Shown: piece by piece, positions 44,827 to 53,669 of the stretch
Layout of the letters: each line of letters begins with the position of its first letter
Numbering within the stretch: position 1 is the first letter of the stretch
Source: PZPK01 sp963974595
Lineage (GTDB): Bacteria; Pseudomonadota; Gammaproteobacteria; Pseudomonadales; Oleiphilaceae
DNA length: 64,000 nucleotides
Assembly: GCA_963974595.1 (NCBI GenBank)
Contig: CAXBDA010000003.1
Coordinates: 27,092-91,091, forward strand
Direction of reading: 5' to 3'
The notes under the pieces: generated by a model
What the model saw: the letters and a program-made list of their open reading frames with translations, nothing else
Database searches by the model: none
Told to the model about the DNA's origin: nothing
Translations under genes and position numbers: made by a program

Positions 44827-45663
44827 ATGGGATTAAAAGATAAAAAAATATGCTTTGTGGGAGCGGGTAATATGGCGAATGCCATTGTGGGCGGGCTTGT
44901 GCAGCAAGGTTTTCCTGCTGACAATATTATTGCGAGCGCGCCCTCGACAGACCACCTGGCACAAATTCAAACAAAATGGGGGGTGCAAACATCGACGGAT
45001 AATGCTGCTTCTGTTAAGCAGGCTGATGTGATTGTTTTAAGCGTGAAACCCCAAGTATTAAAACAAGTCTGTGAAGACTTATCGGCAAACTTGACACATC
45101 AAACTCTCATCATTTCTATTGCAGCCGGTATTGAACTAAAAAGCTTAAATCAATGGTTAGGTCAAAATCAGGCTATCGTGCGCTGTATGCCGAACACCCC
45201 CGCACAAGTTCTCAAGGGTGCCAGCGGTTTAATCGCAAATACCCATGTTTCTAAAGAACAGCAAGCGCTGAGTGTTGAGTTGTTTTCGGGTATTGGCATT
45301 GTGGAATGGTTAGCGGATGAGTCGCAAATGCATTCTGTGACGGCGTTATCTGGCTCGGGGCCTGCTTATATTTTTCTGATGATCGAAGCCATGGAGGCAG
45401 CAGCAGTCAAACAAGGTATGGCCGCTGATACGGCAAGAAAACTTGCCGCGCAAACCGTATTGGGCGCTGCACAAATGGTCTTGAATAGTGACATATCGCC
45501 AGCACAATTGAAGAAGAATGTGATGTCGCCAGGCGGAACAACAGAGCGTGCTATTCAAGTTTTTGAGGAAAATGATTTAGCTGGGGTCGTTGATCAGGCT
45601 ATGCAGGCCGCCACCGACCGCTCTAAAGAATTAGTAGAAATATTAGGTGCTGAAAAGTCTTAG
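44827..45663 (+). CDS. proC: pyrroline-5-carboxylate reductase
   Basis: The start at ATG 44827, preceded by AAGGCGGA, gives 278 residues. The N-terminal Rossmann motif is CFVGAGNMANAIVGG. VILSVKP appears as VIVLSVKPQVL, then RCMPNTPA, and the C-terminal helical domain has TALSGSGPAYIFLMIEAM and VMSPGGTTERAI. It reduces pyrroline-5-carboxylate to proline with NAD(P)H. It is downstream of yggS, probably in one transcript. Confidence 0.97.
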   Translation: MGLKDKKICFVGAGNMANAIVGGLVQQGFPADNIIASAPSTDHLAQIQTKWGVQTSTDNAASVKQADVIVLSVKPQVLKQVCEDLSANLTHQTLIISIAAGIELKSLNQWLGQNQAIVRCMPNTPAQVLKGASGLIANTHVSKEQQALSVELFSGIGIVEWLADESQMHSVTALSGSGPAYIFLMIEAMEAAAVKQGMAADTARKLAAQTVLGAAQMVLNSDISPAQLKKNVMSPGGTTERAIQVFEENDLAGVVDQAMQAATDRSKELVEILGAEKS

Positions 45664-45708
45664 GCGCTAGAGTAAATGAGTACATAATTAATATACTTGG
45701 GTGACGAA

Positions 45709-46989
45709 ATGAGAGTAAATCTACTGCTAACCGGCAACGAGTTAATGACGGGGGATATTTTAGACTCGAACTCCGCCATGATCGCCCGGCTTTGTTTTGA
45801 TCAAGGTATTCAGATCGCTTTAAAAAGCACGATACCCGATGACTTTCAGCTTTTAATCAATGAAATTGAACGTTTAAGCCAAAGTGCCGATATTCTCATT
45901 GTGAATGGTGGTTTAGGGCCCACATCAGATGATTTAACTGCGGAAGCCTTAGCCAGGGTCTTAGGAAGAGACTTGGCGATTCACCGCGAAGCATTAGCAC
46001 ATCTTGAAGCGTGGTCGCTTAAGCGTAATTACCCTCTGACGGAAGCCAATAAAAAGCAGGCTTATTTACCCCAAAATATCGACTTGGTTGCCAACGAAAC
46101 CGGTTCGGCAGTTGGCTTTAAGGTGAAGCACAATGAGTGTCTGATTATCTGTACACCAGGGGTTCCCCATGAATTAAAAACCATGATGGTGAAGGAAATA
46201 CTGCCTGTATTGAGCTCAAAGTTACCCGACAACATTCAGCCTAAACGCGTGCGTTATCGAATTTTCGGCTATGGTGAGTCTAATCTCCAGCAAGCTATTC
46301 ATGAGCATTATCCTGACTGGCCAGAACAGATTGAGCTGGGTTTTCGTGCCTCGATGCCCTTGCTTGAATTAAAGCTCAAAGTGAATCGAAAAGAAGACCA
46401 TGTTTTGTTAGAGGAGTGGAAACTCAAAATAGAGCACTTATTAGCTGCACATATTGTGACCCAGGGTGATCGTAGCTTGGCAGAAGTTGTGGTACAACTT
46501 TTAGCCCAGAAAGGCTTAAAAGTGAGCTGTGCGGAGTCGTGTACTGGCGGAAAGATTGCTTCCATGATTACCGAGGTCAGTGGATCATCCCAGGTGTTTG
46601 AAGCAGGTTTTGTGACCTATGCCAATCACATCAAAACCAGTGTAATAGGTGTTTCTGAAAACGTATTAAATGAGCATGGCGCTGTTAGCGAGCCCGTAGT
46701 TCGGCAAATGCTTTCGGGCGCCTTAACAGTAAGTGGTGCAGATATTGGGGTGTCTGTGTCAGGTATTGCAGGCCCCAGTGGCGGTAGTGATGAAAAGCCT
46801 GTGGGTACTGTTTGCCTGGCGTGGGGGACGCAACAGAAAATGCATTCGCATCAATTTTATTTTCCCGGAAACCGGCTATTCTTCCAAAAAATTGTATCGG
46901 CACTTGCTTTAGATTTAATCAGACGCGAACTACTAAATATTGATGAAGCTGCGGATTATTTTCAAACACACCGCTTCCACATTAAATAA
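45709..46989 (+). CDS. cinA: CinA, ADP-ribose pyrophosphatase/NMN amidohydrolase-like protein
   Basis: The start at ATG 45709 gives 426 residues. The N-terminal MoaB/CinA domain (about 1-170) shows LLLTGNELMTGDILDSN and NGGLGPTSDDLT. The C-terminal PncC domain (about 255-420) shows CAESCTGGKIASMIT, FVTYANHIK and VSGIAGPSGGSDEKPVGTV. PncC-type domains deamidate NMN in pyridine nucleotide recycling; the N-terminal domain cleaves ADP-ribose in studied members. The full two-domain form is present rather than a lone PncC. It lies after proC on the same strand. Confidence 0.95.
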   Translation: MRVNLLLTGNELMTGDILDSNSAMIARLCFDQGIQIALKSTIPDDFQLLINEIERLSQSADILIVNGGLGPTSDDLTAEALARVLGRDLAIHREALAHLEAWSLKRNYPLTEANKKQAYLPQNIDLVANETGSAVGFKVKHNECLIICTPGVPHELKTMMVKEILPVLSSKLPDNIQPKRVRYRIFGYGESNLQQAIHEHYPDWPEQIELGFRASMPLLELKLKVNRKEDHVLLEEWKLKIEHLLAAHIVTQGDRSLAEVVVQLLAQKGLKVSCAESCTGGKIASMITEVSGSSQVFEAGFVTYANHIKTSVIGVSENVLNEHGAVSEPVVRQMLSGALTVSGADIGVSVSGIAGPSGGSDEKPVGTVCLAWGTQQKMHSHQFYFPGNRLFFQKIVSALALDLIRRELLNIDEAADYFQTHRFHIK

Positions 46990-47044
46990 ACAATCAAAAT
47001 TAACTAAGGTCTCTAAGGCGATTATAAATAATAGAAGGTGAATT

Positions 47045-47617
47045 ATGCCCAAGGCGAGTGAAGTAAAACGTAGTGATGTTATTTTGCTGAATGAGCAAAT
47101 GCTGCAAGTAAAAAATATTGAAGTTCAAAGCCCAAGTGCTCGGGGAGCCGCCACTCTCTATAAAATGCGCTTCAATAATGTTAAAACCGGAGCCAAGCAT
47201 GAGCAACGTTTTAAGGGTGATGAGGTCTTAGAGAAAATCGAACTGTCACGTAAGCCTGTGAGTTATTCTTATGATGATGGTCTTTCCCTGGTTTTTATGG
47301 ATGATGCTGATTTTAGCCAGTACATCTTAGATAAAACTGAGCTCGAAGAAGAAAGCTTATTTATCTCAGAGTCTATAAAAGGCATGTTGGCCTTAATTGT
47401 CGACGACCAGGTCATTGGTTTGGAATTACCTCAATCTGTCGAAATGGAAGTGATAGAAACTTCGCCTGCCATTAAAGGTGCGTCAGCCAGTGCCAGAACA
47501 AAGCCTGCCGAGTTTGCGACAGGTTTAGTTATCCAGGTTCCTGAGTATTTAGCACCGGGCGAACGAGTCAAAATTAATACAGCTGAAAAGAAGTTTATGG
47601 GGCGCGCTGAATCTTGA
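47045..47617 (+). CDS. efpL: elongation factor P-like protein EfpL (YeiP)
   Basis: The 190-residue protein has the three EF-P domains. Loop I reads QSPSARGAATLYKMRF, with Arg at the tip as in YeiP/EfpL instead of the modified Lys of EF-P. VETSPAIKGASASARTKPA appears as IETSPAIKGASAS, followed by ATGLVIQVPEYLAPGE and the ending MGRAES. EfpL binds the ribosome E site and relieves stalling at proline and some non-proline motifs. AAGGTG precedes the ATG. Its stop directly abuts the stop of the convergent ppnP gene. Confidence 0.95.
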   Translation: MPKASEVKRSDVILLNEQMLQVKNIEVQSPSARGAATLYKMRFNNVKTGAKHEQRFKGDEVLEKIELSRKPVSYSYDDGLSLVFMDDADFSQYILDKTELEEESLFISESIKGMLALIVDDQVIGLELPQSVEMEVIETSPAIKGASASARTKPAEFATGLVIQVPEYLAPGERVKINTAEKKFMGRAES

Positions 47618-47899
47618 TTATTCGTACTTACAAAAGTAGGCGGTATCTTGTGGGACTTTAAGATCGAATGATTTCTTTGCCTCAACAATAAATGTGTCAC
47701 CATCTTTGAATGAAACAAATTCATCGCTGTCAGGCAGTTTGACGATCAGTTCGCCCGAAACAACCACCATATATTCTTTCTGGGATGTTCCGAAAGTATA
47801 GTTACCCGCTTTCATAACACCGATGGTTGCAGGTAACGTGCTGCTTTGAAAGGCGATAGATTTTACCTTTCCGTCAAAATATTCATTTACTTTTAACAT
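47618..47899 (-). CDS. ppnP: pyrimidine/purine nucleoside phosphorylase PpnP (DUF1255)
   Basis: The start at ATG 47899 (MLKVNEYFDGKVKSIAF), preceded by AAGGAAAA, gives 93 residues against 94 in E. coli; an upstream in-frame codon is unlikely. This small cupin has ATIGVMKAGNYTFGTS, KEYMVVVSGEL and a FKDGDTFIVEA segment. PpnP reversibly phosphorolyses several nucleosides. It is convergent with efpL, with no bases between the stop codons. Confidence 0.94.
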   Translation of the reverse strand: MLKVNEYFDGKVKSIAFQSSTLPATIGVMKAGNYTFGTSQKEYMVVVSGELIVKLPDSDEFVSFKDGDTFIVEAKKSFDLKVPQDTAYFCKYE

Positions 47900-48107
47900 A
47901 TTTTTCCTTAAACCGAATTTATTCACAGGCGAGCATTATACGCACTATTTTATACCTGAGTATTTATTTTTAGGATGTCGTAATGCGTGTTTTTTTTGTT
48001 AAACTCACGCCATTAAAATAATAAATTGGCTGAACCAGCCTAATCGTCACATACAATATGAGTTATATGAAGACGCATCTTGTGAAGACAAATTGAGAGA
48101 GCACAAA

Positions 48108-49190
48108 ATGAAGAAAGCAATATTGTTGATATTTCTAGTCATTGTCTCATTGCAAATCGCCAGAATTACGCGAGATGCTGGTATCTTTCGTTCTGTCGAG
48201 CAAACTGTAGACTTAGCTTCATGCGAAGCCTTAACTGGTCCAGTGGGTGCCGAAGACATCACTATTGATAAGGTGTCGAAGGTGGCCTATATTTCGGCTG
48301 ATGATCGGCGGGCAGCCTTTAATGATCCTAACTTACCATCGTATCCTAATGGTTCGATTTGGCGTTTGGATTTAACCAAGCCCGATAGCCAGGCTGAAAA
48401 AATCAAAATTGAGATGATGGGGGACTTTCATCCTCACGGTATCGCCTTACGCTTTAGTGATAAAGAGAGTAATGACCAAGGTCGTGCGATAGAGTTGTAT
48501 GTCGTGAATCACATAAAGCCAACAGAGCATGAGATTGTGGTTTTCAATATACTCGAATCAGGTGAGCTTAAACTAAGACGACGCATCACCTATCCAGAAT
48601 TAATTGCACCCAATAATTTAGTCGTGGTCGCTAAGGATCAGTTTTTTGTGAGTAACGATCATGGCAGCTCCTTGAATACTAAAATGGCAGTGCTGGAAGA
48701 TTATTTAGGGCTGCCCTTATCGTCGGTCAGTTATTTTGATGGTGCGCAAGGTCATATTGTTATCTCTGGCTTACGTTTTGCTAATGGCCTGGCTTTGTCT
48801 GATGATCAAGAAAGTTTATACGTCGCTGAAACAACAGCGGGTCGAGTATCTCGTTACAAACAGGTGCGCGATAAATTGGTCTGGAAACTGGATGAGAGCC
48901 TTAATGTTGATATGGGCGTGGATAATTTTGAGTGGGATGGTTCCGATTATCTACTGAATGCAGGGCACCCTAAATTATTCGACTTCCAAGCTCATATGAA
49001 AGATGCCCAAGCGCTATCAGCCTCTCAAGTGATTCGCATTAATGTCAAGTCAGATCCAATGACTTATGAGACACTTTATCTGAATGATGGTGAAGCCCTT
49101 TCAGGGGCAAGTGGCGTAGCAAAACTTGATGAAACAGTGTTGATAGGTTCTGTTTTTGAAGCTCATTTTTTGAGGTGCAAAACTGATTAG
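48108..49190 (+). CDS. paraoxonase/SMP-30-like beta-propeller protein, exported
   Basis: The start at ATG 48108 gives 360 residues. A hydrophobic N-terminus (KKAILLIFLVIVSLQIA) acts as a signal anchor. The rest fits a six-bladed propeller of the arylesterase/paraoxonase group: GAEDITIDKVSKVAYISADDRR, GDFHPHGIALRF, APNNLVVVAKDQFFVSND and FANGLALSDDQESLYVAET (read in parts). The Asn and Asp residues expected at the central calcium sites are in these blocks. Activity may be lactonase or aryl esterase; the substrate is unknown. It is a single gene convergent with the HD-GYP gene. Confidence 0.85.
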   Translation: MKKAILLIFLVIVSLQIARITRDAGIFRSVEQTVDLASCEALTGPVGAEDITIDKVSKVAYISADDRRAAFNDPNLPSYPNGSIWRLDLTKPDSQAEKIKIEMMGDFHPHGIALRFSDKESNDQGRAIELYVVNHIKPTEHEIVVFNILESGELKLRRRITYPELIAPNNLVVVAKDQFFVSNDHGSSLNTKMAVLEDYLGLPLSSVSYFDGAQGHIVISGLRFANGLALSDDQESLYVAETTAGRVSRYKQVRDKLVWKLDESLNVDMGVDNFEWDGSDYLLNAGHPKLFDFQAHMKDAQALSASQVIRINVKSDPMTYETLYLNDGEALSGASGVAKLDETVLIGSVFEAHFLRCKTD

Positions 49191-49213
49191 TTTGGTGTTC
49201 TGCAGAGAACGCC

Positions 49214-50341
49214 TTAAGTTGATTTAGGCGCGATGTAGTGTCTACGAACGGTTTCATTGAAGGCTTCAACATAACGAGGGTCGAATTGCGAGCCACTTTC
49301 ACCATTGATCAAGGTAACCGCACTAAACAAAGACTTTTTATAACTTCTATCTGCGCGTTCATTGGTGACAGCATAAAAAGTATCGGCTAAAGCAATTATC
49401 ATTGCCCCAGGGTGAATGCTGTCCTGGCTCAGACCTTGCGGGTAACCACTGCCATTATATTTTTCATGATGTTGATTCACCATTTGAGCGGCTTCTTCCC
49501 AGCCCGGCATCCGCTTAAGTAATTGGCTTCCGGTCTCAACATGGTTCTTGATTAACTGGAATTCTTCGTTAGTTAGTTTGCTCGGTTTATTTAAAATTTC
49601 AGAGGGAATAAGTGACATACCTAAGTCATGTAAATAAACCGCGGCTGTTAATTGTTCTTTGTCGACTAAATTATTCAGGTCTTCATTTGTTGAAAGGCAC
49701 AAATCTAGAATTGTCTGGGTCCGGCCACGTTTATAGATGTTTAACTCATCCAGTTGTAAAGCAAGTTTTCTGAAGAAAATTAAGTCAGGGTGTGTTTCTG
49801 TTGTACACGCTAAGGGTTCTTCATTTTTTCTCGAAGTTTTTGTACCGGGAGGTTCTTGTTCTTTCTTGGTGTTCCGGCAGCCCACTAAGGTATCAAGTGC
49901 TGCATTAATTGTTTCGTCTTCTGTTCCATCTGTACATAAACGAACACGCTCAATGACCTCATTCATTAGTAGATGGGGCTCACCTTCAACTTGCCCTTCA
50001 TTCACGAAACCAAGGACCATCTGATTGATGCGCACAACAATAGCGGCAATAAACTCTCCGTATAATCTGCTGTAAGTCTTAGTGCCCTGGCGCATGTCCG
50101 AGACAATTTCTTCTAAAGAGTGAATGGTATCGACTAACGGCTCAAGAAATACCATTCTACAGTTGCCCTTTAAAGAATGAACATCTCTAAATAATCGATG
50201 CACTAATTTCAGATCATAGGTGTTATCAAGCAAGCCAAGACATATTTCTATTTGATCAATATTTTCTTGTAAACAATCTGAAAAATCATGAATGATATCA
50301 TGGTCTAATTCGGTAAACTGAGGGCAGATGGTAAAACTCAT
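49214..50341 (-). CDS. HPt domain fused to HD-GYP cyclic-di-GMP phosphodiesterase
   Basis: The start at ATG 50341 (MSFTICPQFTELD) avoids a TTG 42 bp upstream. Residues about 15-110 are an HPt four-helix domain with the phospho-accepting His in FRDVHSLKGNCRMVFL. Residues about 190-370 are HD-GYP: YLHDLG supplies the HD pair, and HHEKYNGSGYP has the GYP signature. ALADTFYAVTNERADR follows. The first metal His of canonical HD-GYP domains is not obvious to me. HD-GYP enzymes degrade cyclic di-GMP. An HPt input in place of a receiver is uncommon. It is downstream of dctM on the same strand. Confidence 0.88.
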   Translation of the reverse strand: MSFTICPQFTELDHDIIHDFSDCLQENIDQIEICLGLLDNTYDLKLVHRLFRDVHSLKGNCRMVFLEPLVDTIHSLEEIVSDMRQGTKTYSRLYGEFIAAIVVRINQMVLGFVNEGQVEGEPHLLMNEVIERVRLCTDGTEDETINAALDTLVGCRNTKKEQEPPGTKTSRKNEEPLACTTETHPDLIFFRKLALQLDELNIYKRGRTQTILDLCLSTNEDLNNLVDKEQLTAAVYLHDLGMSLIPSEILNKPSKLTNEEFQLIKNHVETGSQLLKRMPGWEEAAQMVNQHHEKYNGSGYPQGLSQDSIHPGAMIIALADTFYAVTNERADRSYKKSLFSAVTLINGESGSQFDPRYVEAFNETVRRHYIAPKST

Positions 50342-50455
50342 AAACGCTAATCCAATCAAAAATCTGAATAATCCTTTTATCAAGAATAGTTCAATTTTCT
50401 AGAAATGAAGGGGTATTTATTAATGGATTATGCTTGATGATTAGAATTTAATTAA

Positions 50456-50478
50456 ATCAATAGATAAACGCTATTGAT
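50456..50478 (-). terminator. hairpin after dctM, possible terminator
   Basis: ATCAATAG (50456-50463) and CTATTGAT (50471-50478) form a perfect 8-bp stem with a 7-nt loop. On the minus strand it is followed by a T/A-rich tract. It lies 22 bp past the dctM stop. The stem is AT-rich, so its efficiency is uncertain. Confidence 0.45.
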
Positions 50479-50500
50479 ATTGTTGGGCTTACTATTTGGA

Positions 50501-51781
50501 TTAAAAGCCAAACCATGAAGGTTTTATGAGCAATAAAAATAATACAAAAATTTGCAGGCTAATAAAGGGTAATACACCTCGGTAAATATCTTGCGTTTTA
50601 ATGGAAGCCGGTGCGACGCCTTTAAGATAAAACAGGCTAAAACCAAAGGGGGGGGTAAGAAAGCTTGTTTGCAAATTCATGGCAATCAAAATGGCAAACC
50701 AAGCCATGCTTATACCGAGCGCTTCGGCAACTGGAGCGAGTAAGGGAATGATGATAAATGAGATTTCAACGAAATCGATAAAAAATCCCAAGACTAAAAT
50801 GACCAGCATGGAAAGAATCAGGAACCCCCACTTTTCACCAGGTAGATTCATCAGCCATTGTTCAAGAATATGATCGCCACCGGAATAACTAAAGGTCATT
50901 GAAAAGGCGGTCGCGCCAATCAGAATCGCAAAGACCATGGCGGTGACTTTTACCGTTTCATTAGCGCTTTCCCAGAGCATTTTGGTATCAAACTGGCGAT
51001 AACACACAGCAAGAATGATCGCACCCACACCCCCTAAGGCTGAGCTTTCTGTCGGGGTTGCAATACCTGAAAAAATTGAGCCTAAGACAACCAGCATAAG
51101 GGCCAATGGCGGTATAATTGCCACAACAGCCTGTTTAAATTGAACGGCTGTGCTTTCTGGTGAGGCGGGTAATGCTGGCGCTTTTTCTGGATTGCGTGCG
51201 GTAATAAACAAAATATAACCAATATAAAGTGCGATCAATAACACACCGGGAGCAACGGCTGCTTGAAATAATTCACCAACCGGAATGCCTAATACATCAC
51301 CCAGAATAATGAGGATAATGGACGGCGGGATGATTTGGCCGAGCGTGCCCGATGCGCAAATCGTGCCGCAACTTAGAGCTTTATCATAGTTATGTTTCAG
51401 CATGCTAGGTAAAGAAATTAAACCCATGGCCACCACACTGGCACCCACTACGCCGGTAGAGGCGGCTAATAATGCACCGACCAAAATAGTACTAATTGCA
51501 ATGCCGCCATTGATGCGCCCAAAAAGTTGTGCCATGGCAATGAGTAGTTGTTCTGCTAAGCGGGTTTTTTGAAGCACGACCCCCATAAAAATGAACAGAG
51601 GAATCGCCATTAATATGGTATTTTCCATCACACTTTGGATGCGATAAGGCATAAAGGCAAATAGCTCGAAACCTTCAGCAAGCACACCAAAAAACAACGC
51701 CACACCGGCAAAGGTAAAGGCCACCGGAAAACCGAGTAAAAGCATCAGAAGGGCAACCACAAACATAATTATGCCTAACAT
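50501..51781 (-). CDS. dctM: TRAP transporter large permease DctM
   Basis: This 426-residue permease has about 12 helices. Conserved blocks are LLLGFPVAFTFAGVALFFG at the start, IPLFIFMGVVLQKT, ASTGVVGASVVAMGLISLP, CGTICASGTLGQIIPPSI and NLQTSFLTPPFGFSLFYLKG. It moves substrate with sodium across the inner membrane. It is the last gene of dctP-dctQ-dctM, 43 bp after dctQ. The set follows the glucosylglycerate genes on the same strand. Confidence 0.96.
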   Translation of the reverse strand: MLGIIMFVVALLMLLLGFPVAFTFAGVALFFGVLAEGFELFAFMPYRIQSVMENTILMAIPLFIFMGVVLQKTRLAEQLLIAMAQLFGRINGGIAISTILVGALLAASTGVVGASVVAMGLISLPSMLKHNYDKALSCGTICASGTLGQIIPPSIILIILGDVLGIPVGELFQAAVAPGVLLIALYIGYILFITARNPEKAPALPASPESTAVQFKQAVVAIIPPLALMLVVLGSIFSGIATPTESSALGGVGAIILAVCYRQFDTKMLWESANETVKVTAMVFAILIGATAFSMTFSYSGGDHILEQWLMNLPGEKWGFLILSMLVILVLGFFIDFVEISFIIIPLLAPVAEALGISMAWFAILIAMNLQTSFLTPPFGFSLFYLKGVAPASIKTQDIYRGVLPFISLQIFVLFLLLIKPSWFGF

Positions 51782-51824
51782 GAAACATTCTTCCTAGGGG
51801 GTTGGACTGTCTGGTGTTTTGTCA

Positions 51825-52367
51825 TTAGAGTAAATTCTTTTTCGGCATTTCATGTTTTTCAGATGGTTGTGTTAAGTCGATCAGTGCGCTGGTAATCATG
51901 CCTAAACTCGCTAGCCCCATCATTATAAAAGACAAAGGAATCAAACTTTTTATAATCCATCGAAAAGGTAAACCACCAGGGTCGCCACTACCTTCACCCA
52001 TTTCATAGGCATCAAAGGCAAAGCTCATGCTGTAGTAAGTGACTAATACGACAAAAGGCAGAATAAAAACAAAGGAGCCAAATAAATTGATGAAGGCTTG
52101 CGTTTTTACTGACCAGCGATCATAGAGTATATCAACGCGGACATGGTTATTTTCCCGAATAGCATAGGGTATTCCGAGTAGAAAGACCGCAGAAAAAAGA
52201 TGCCACTCAAGCTCTTGCATACCAATAGACACGTCATTAAAGGCATAACGCATCACCACATCATAAAAGACATTAAACAGTAAAAGAATCATCGCTATGC
52301 CCGCCAACACACCACATAATCGTGCAAGGTTGGCAAAACAGTGATCAAGTTTTAAAAGAAGTGGCAT
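51825..52367 (-). CDS. dctQ: TRAP transporter small permease DctQ
   Basis: The ATG at 52367 gives 180 residues; a TTG nine bases earlier is less likely. Four membrane helices follow the DctQ layout, with the conserved EWHLFSAVFLLGIPYAIRENNHVRVDILYDR block (read in two parts) between helices two and three. It bridges the binding protein and large permease. It begins 13 bp after the dctP stop. Confidence 0.94.
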   Translation of the reverse strand: MPLLLKLDHCFANLARLCGVLAGIAMILLLFNVFYDVVMRYAFNDVSIGMQELEWHLFSAVFLLGIPYAIRENNHVRVDILYDRWSVKTQAFINLFGSFVFILPFVVLVTYYSMSFAFDAYEMGEGSGDPGGLPFRWIIKSLIPLSFIMMGLASLGMITSALIDLTQPSEKHEMPKKNLL

Positions 52368-52380
52368 AACGATCAACTAC

Positions 52381-53481
52381 CTACTTGGTTTCATCGGTAC
52401 TGTTCAAATAAGCCAAGTCAGACATCTTGGTCCATTGACGTACTTGTGCCAAATAGGCTTGTTGAGAATTGAGTACTTTAGCCGCAAAGGGATCAGTCGC
52501 GGCACTTTGTTCAACCAAGCGCTTATTCGCCTCTTTCATGGCAGTTAATACATCTTTAGGAAAGGTTTTTACTTGAATGTCAGGGAACTCAGTACTCATA
52601 CTGGCCCAGTTTTCACCGCTTGCATGGGTAGAATGAGCATACATATCGTAGGCCGATGCTTTCATCGCGATACGTAAAATTTCTTGAAGATCTTCGGGGA
52701 GTGACTCGAAGGTTTTCTTATTGACCAAGAATTGTAATTCAGACGCAGGTTCATGCCAACCAGTGTAATAATAAGGCGCAATTTTGTGGAAGCCCATACG
52801 TAAATCTAACGAAGGGCCGACCCATTCAACGGCATCGACCGTGCCACGTTCAAGCGCGGTATAGAGCTCACCTGGCGGAATATTGGTCGGTTTAGCACCT
52901 AACTCTGCCAGTACTTCACCTGCAAAACCCGGAATACGAATCTTTAAGCCTTGAATATCTTCAAGCGAGTTGATTTCTTTTTGGAACCAGCCAGCCATTT
53001 GGTTGCCGGTATTGCCGCCCGGAAAGGATAATAAGTTATGCGGTGCATACAGCTCATTCATTAGCTCTAAACCGCCACCATAGTAAAACCAGGCAAACTG
53101 CTCTGAGGCGATCATACTAAAGGGCATGGTAGTAAAAAACATCGTTGCAGGGATTTTCCCCTTCCAGTAATAAGAAGCAGAATGACCCATATCATATTGC
53201 CCCGCCTTCACCATATCGAAGACACCAAAAGGTGCTTTGTGTTTGTTTGAAGAATCAATTTGAATGCTTAAACGACCTCCCGACATCTTTTCAACCATGG
53301 CAGCCATATTTTTTGAGGTGTCACCAAAAATGGGGAAGTTTGGTCCCCAGGTTTCTGCCAGTTTTAATGTGTAAGTTTTAATAGAGGTTGTAGTCGATAC
53401 TTCTTGTTGTTCGCTACAGGCAGAGATGAGCCATATAGTGCTGATGAAGAATAGTGAAACCAGGGTCTTGAATTTAAGCAT
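52381..53481 (-). CDS. dctP: TRAP transporter substrate-binding lipoprotein DctP
   Basis: The start at ATG 53481 follows AAAGGGAAA. The signal sequence ends in the lipobox LISAC (Cys at about 22), so the protein is membrane-tethered. The fold is the TakP/monocarboxylate subgroup: LRIPGFAGEVL appears as KIRIPGFAGEVLAELGAKPTN, then PPGELYTALERGTVDAVEWVGP and APYYYTGWHEPASELQF. Relatives bind 2-oxo acids, lactate or pyruvate. With glycerate kinase and a glycerate-releasing phosphorylase next door, glycerate or a related hydroxy acid is a plausible but unproven ligand. Membrane anchoring is unusual for a Gram-negative DctP. Confidence 0.92.
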   Translation of the reverse strand: MLKFKTLVSLFFISTIWLISACSEQQEVSTTTSIKTYTLKLAETWGPNFPIFGDTSKNMAAMVEKMSGGRLSIQIDSSNKHKAPFGVFDMVKAGQYDMGHSASYYWKGKIPATMFFTTMPFSMIASEQFAWFYYGGGLELMNELYAPHNLLSFPGGNTGNQMAGWFQKEINSLEDIQGLKIRIPGFAGEVLAELGAKPTNIPPGELYTALERGTVDAVEWVGPSLDLRMGFHKIAPYYYTGWHEPASELQFLVNKKTFESLPEDLQEILRIAMKASAYDMYAHSTHASGENWASMSTEFPDIQVKTFPKDVLTAMKEANKRLVEQSAATDPFAAKVLNSQQAYLAQVRQWTKMSDLAYLNSTDETK

Positions 53482-53669
53482 TGAGCGTTTCCCTTTATTT
53501 TTGTAGTTCAATCCGAAGAGCATGTATACACGGTATTTGTATTCATGGTGTTTGGATTCACGATGGGCAGGAAATTTAACAGACTTGAGCGGTGCTGAAA
53601 AGCAAGAAGCGTATGCTTTGAGGATTTAATCGATATTGCCTAAGAGAAACGCCACCTGGCTTCGTACAA

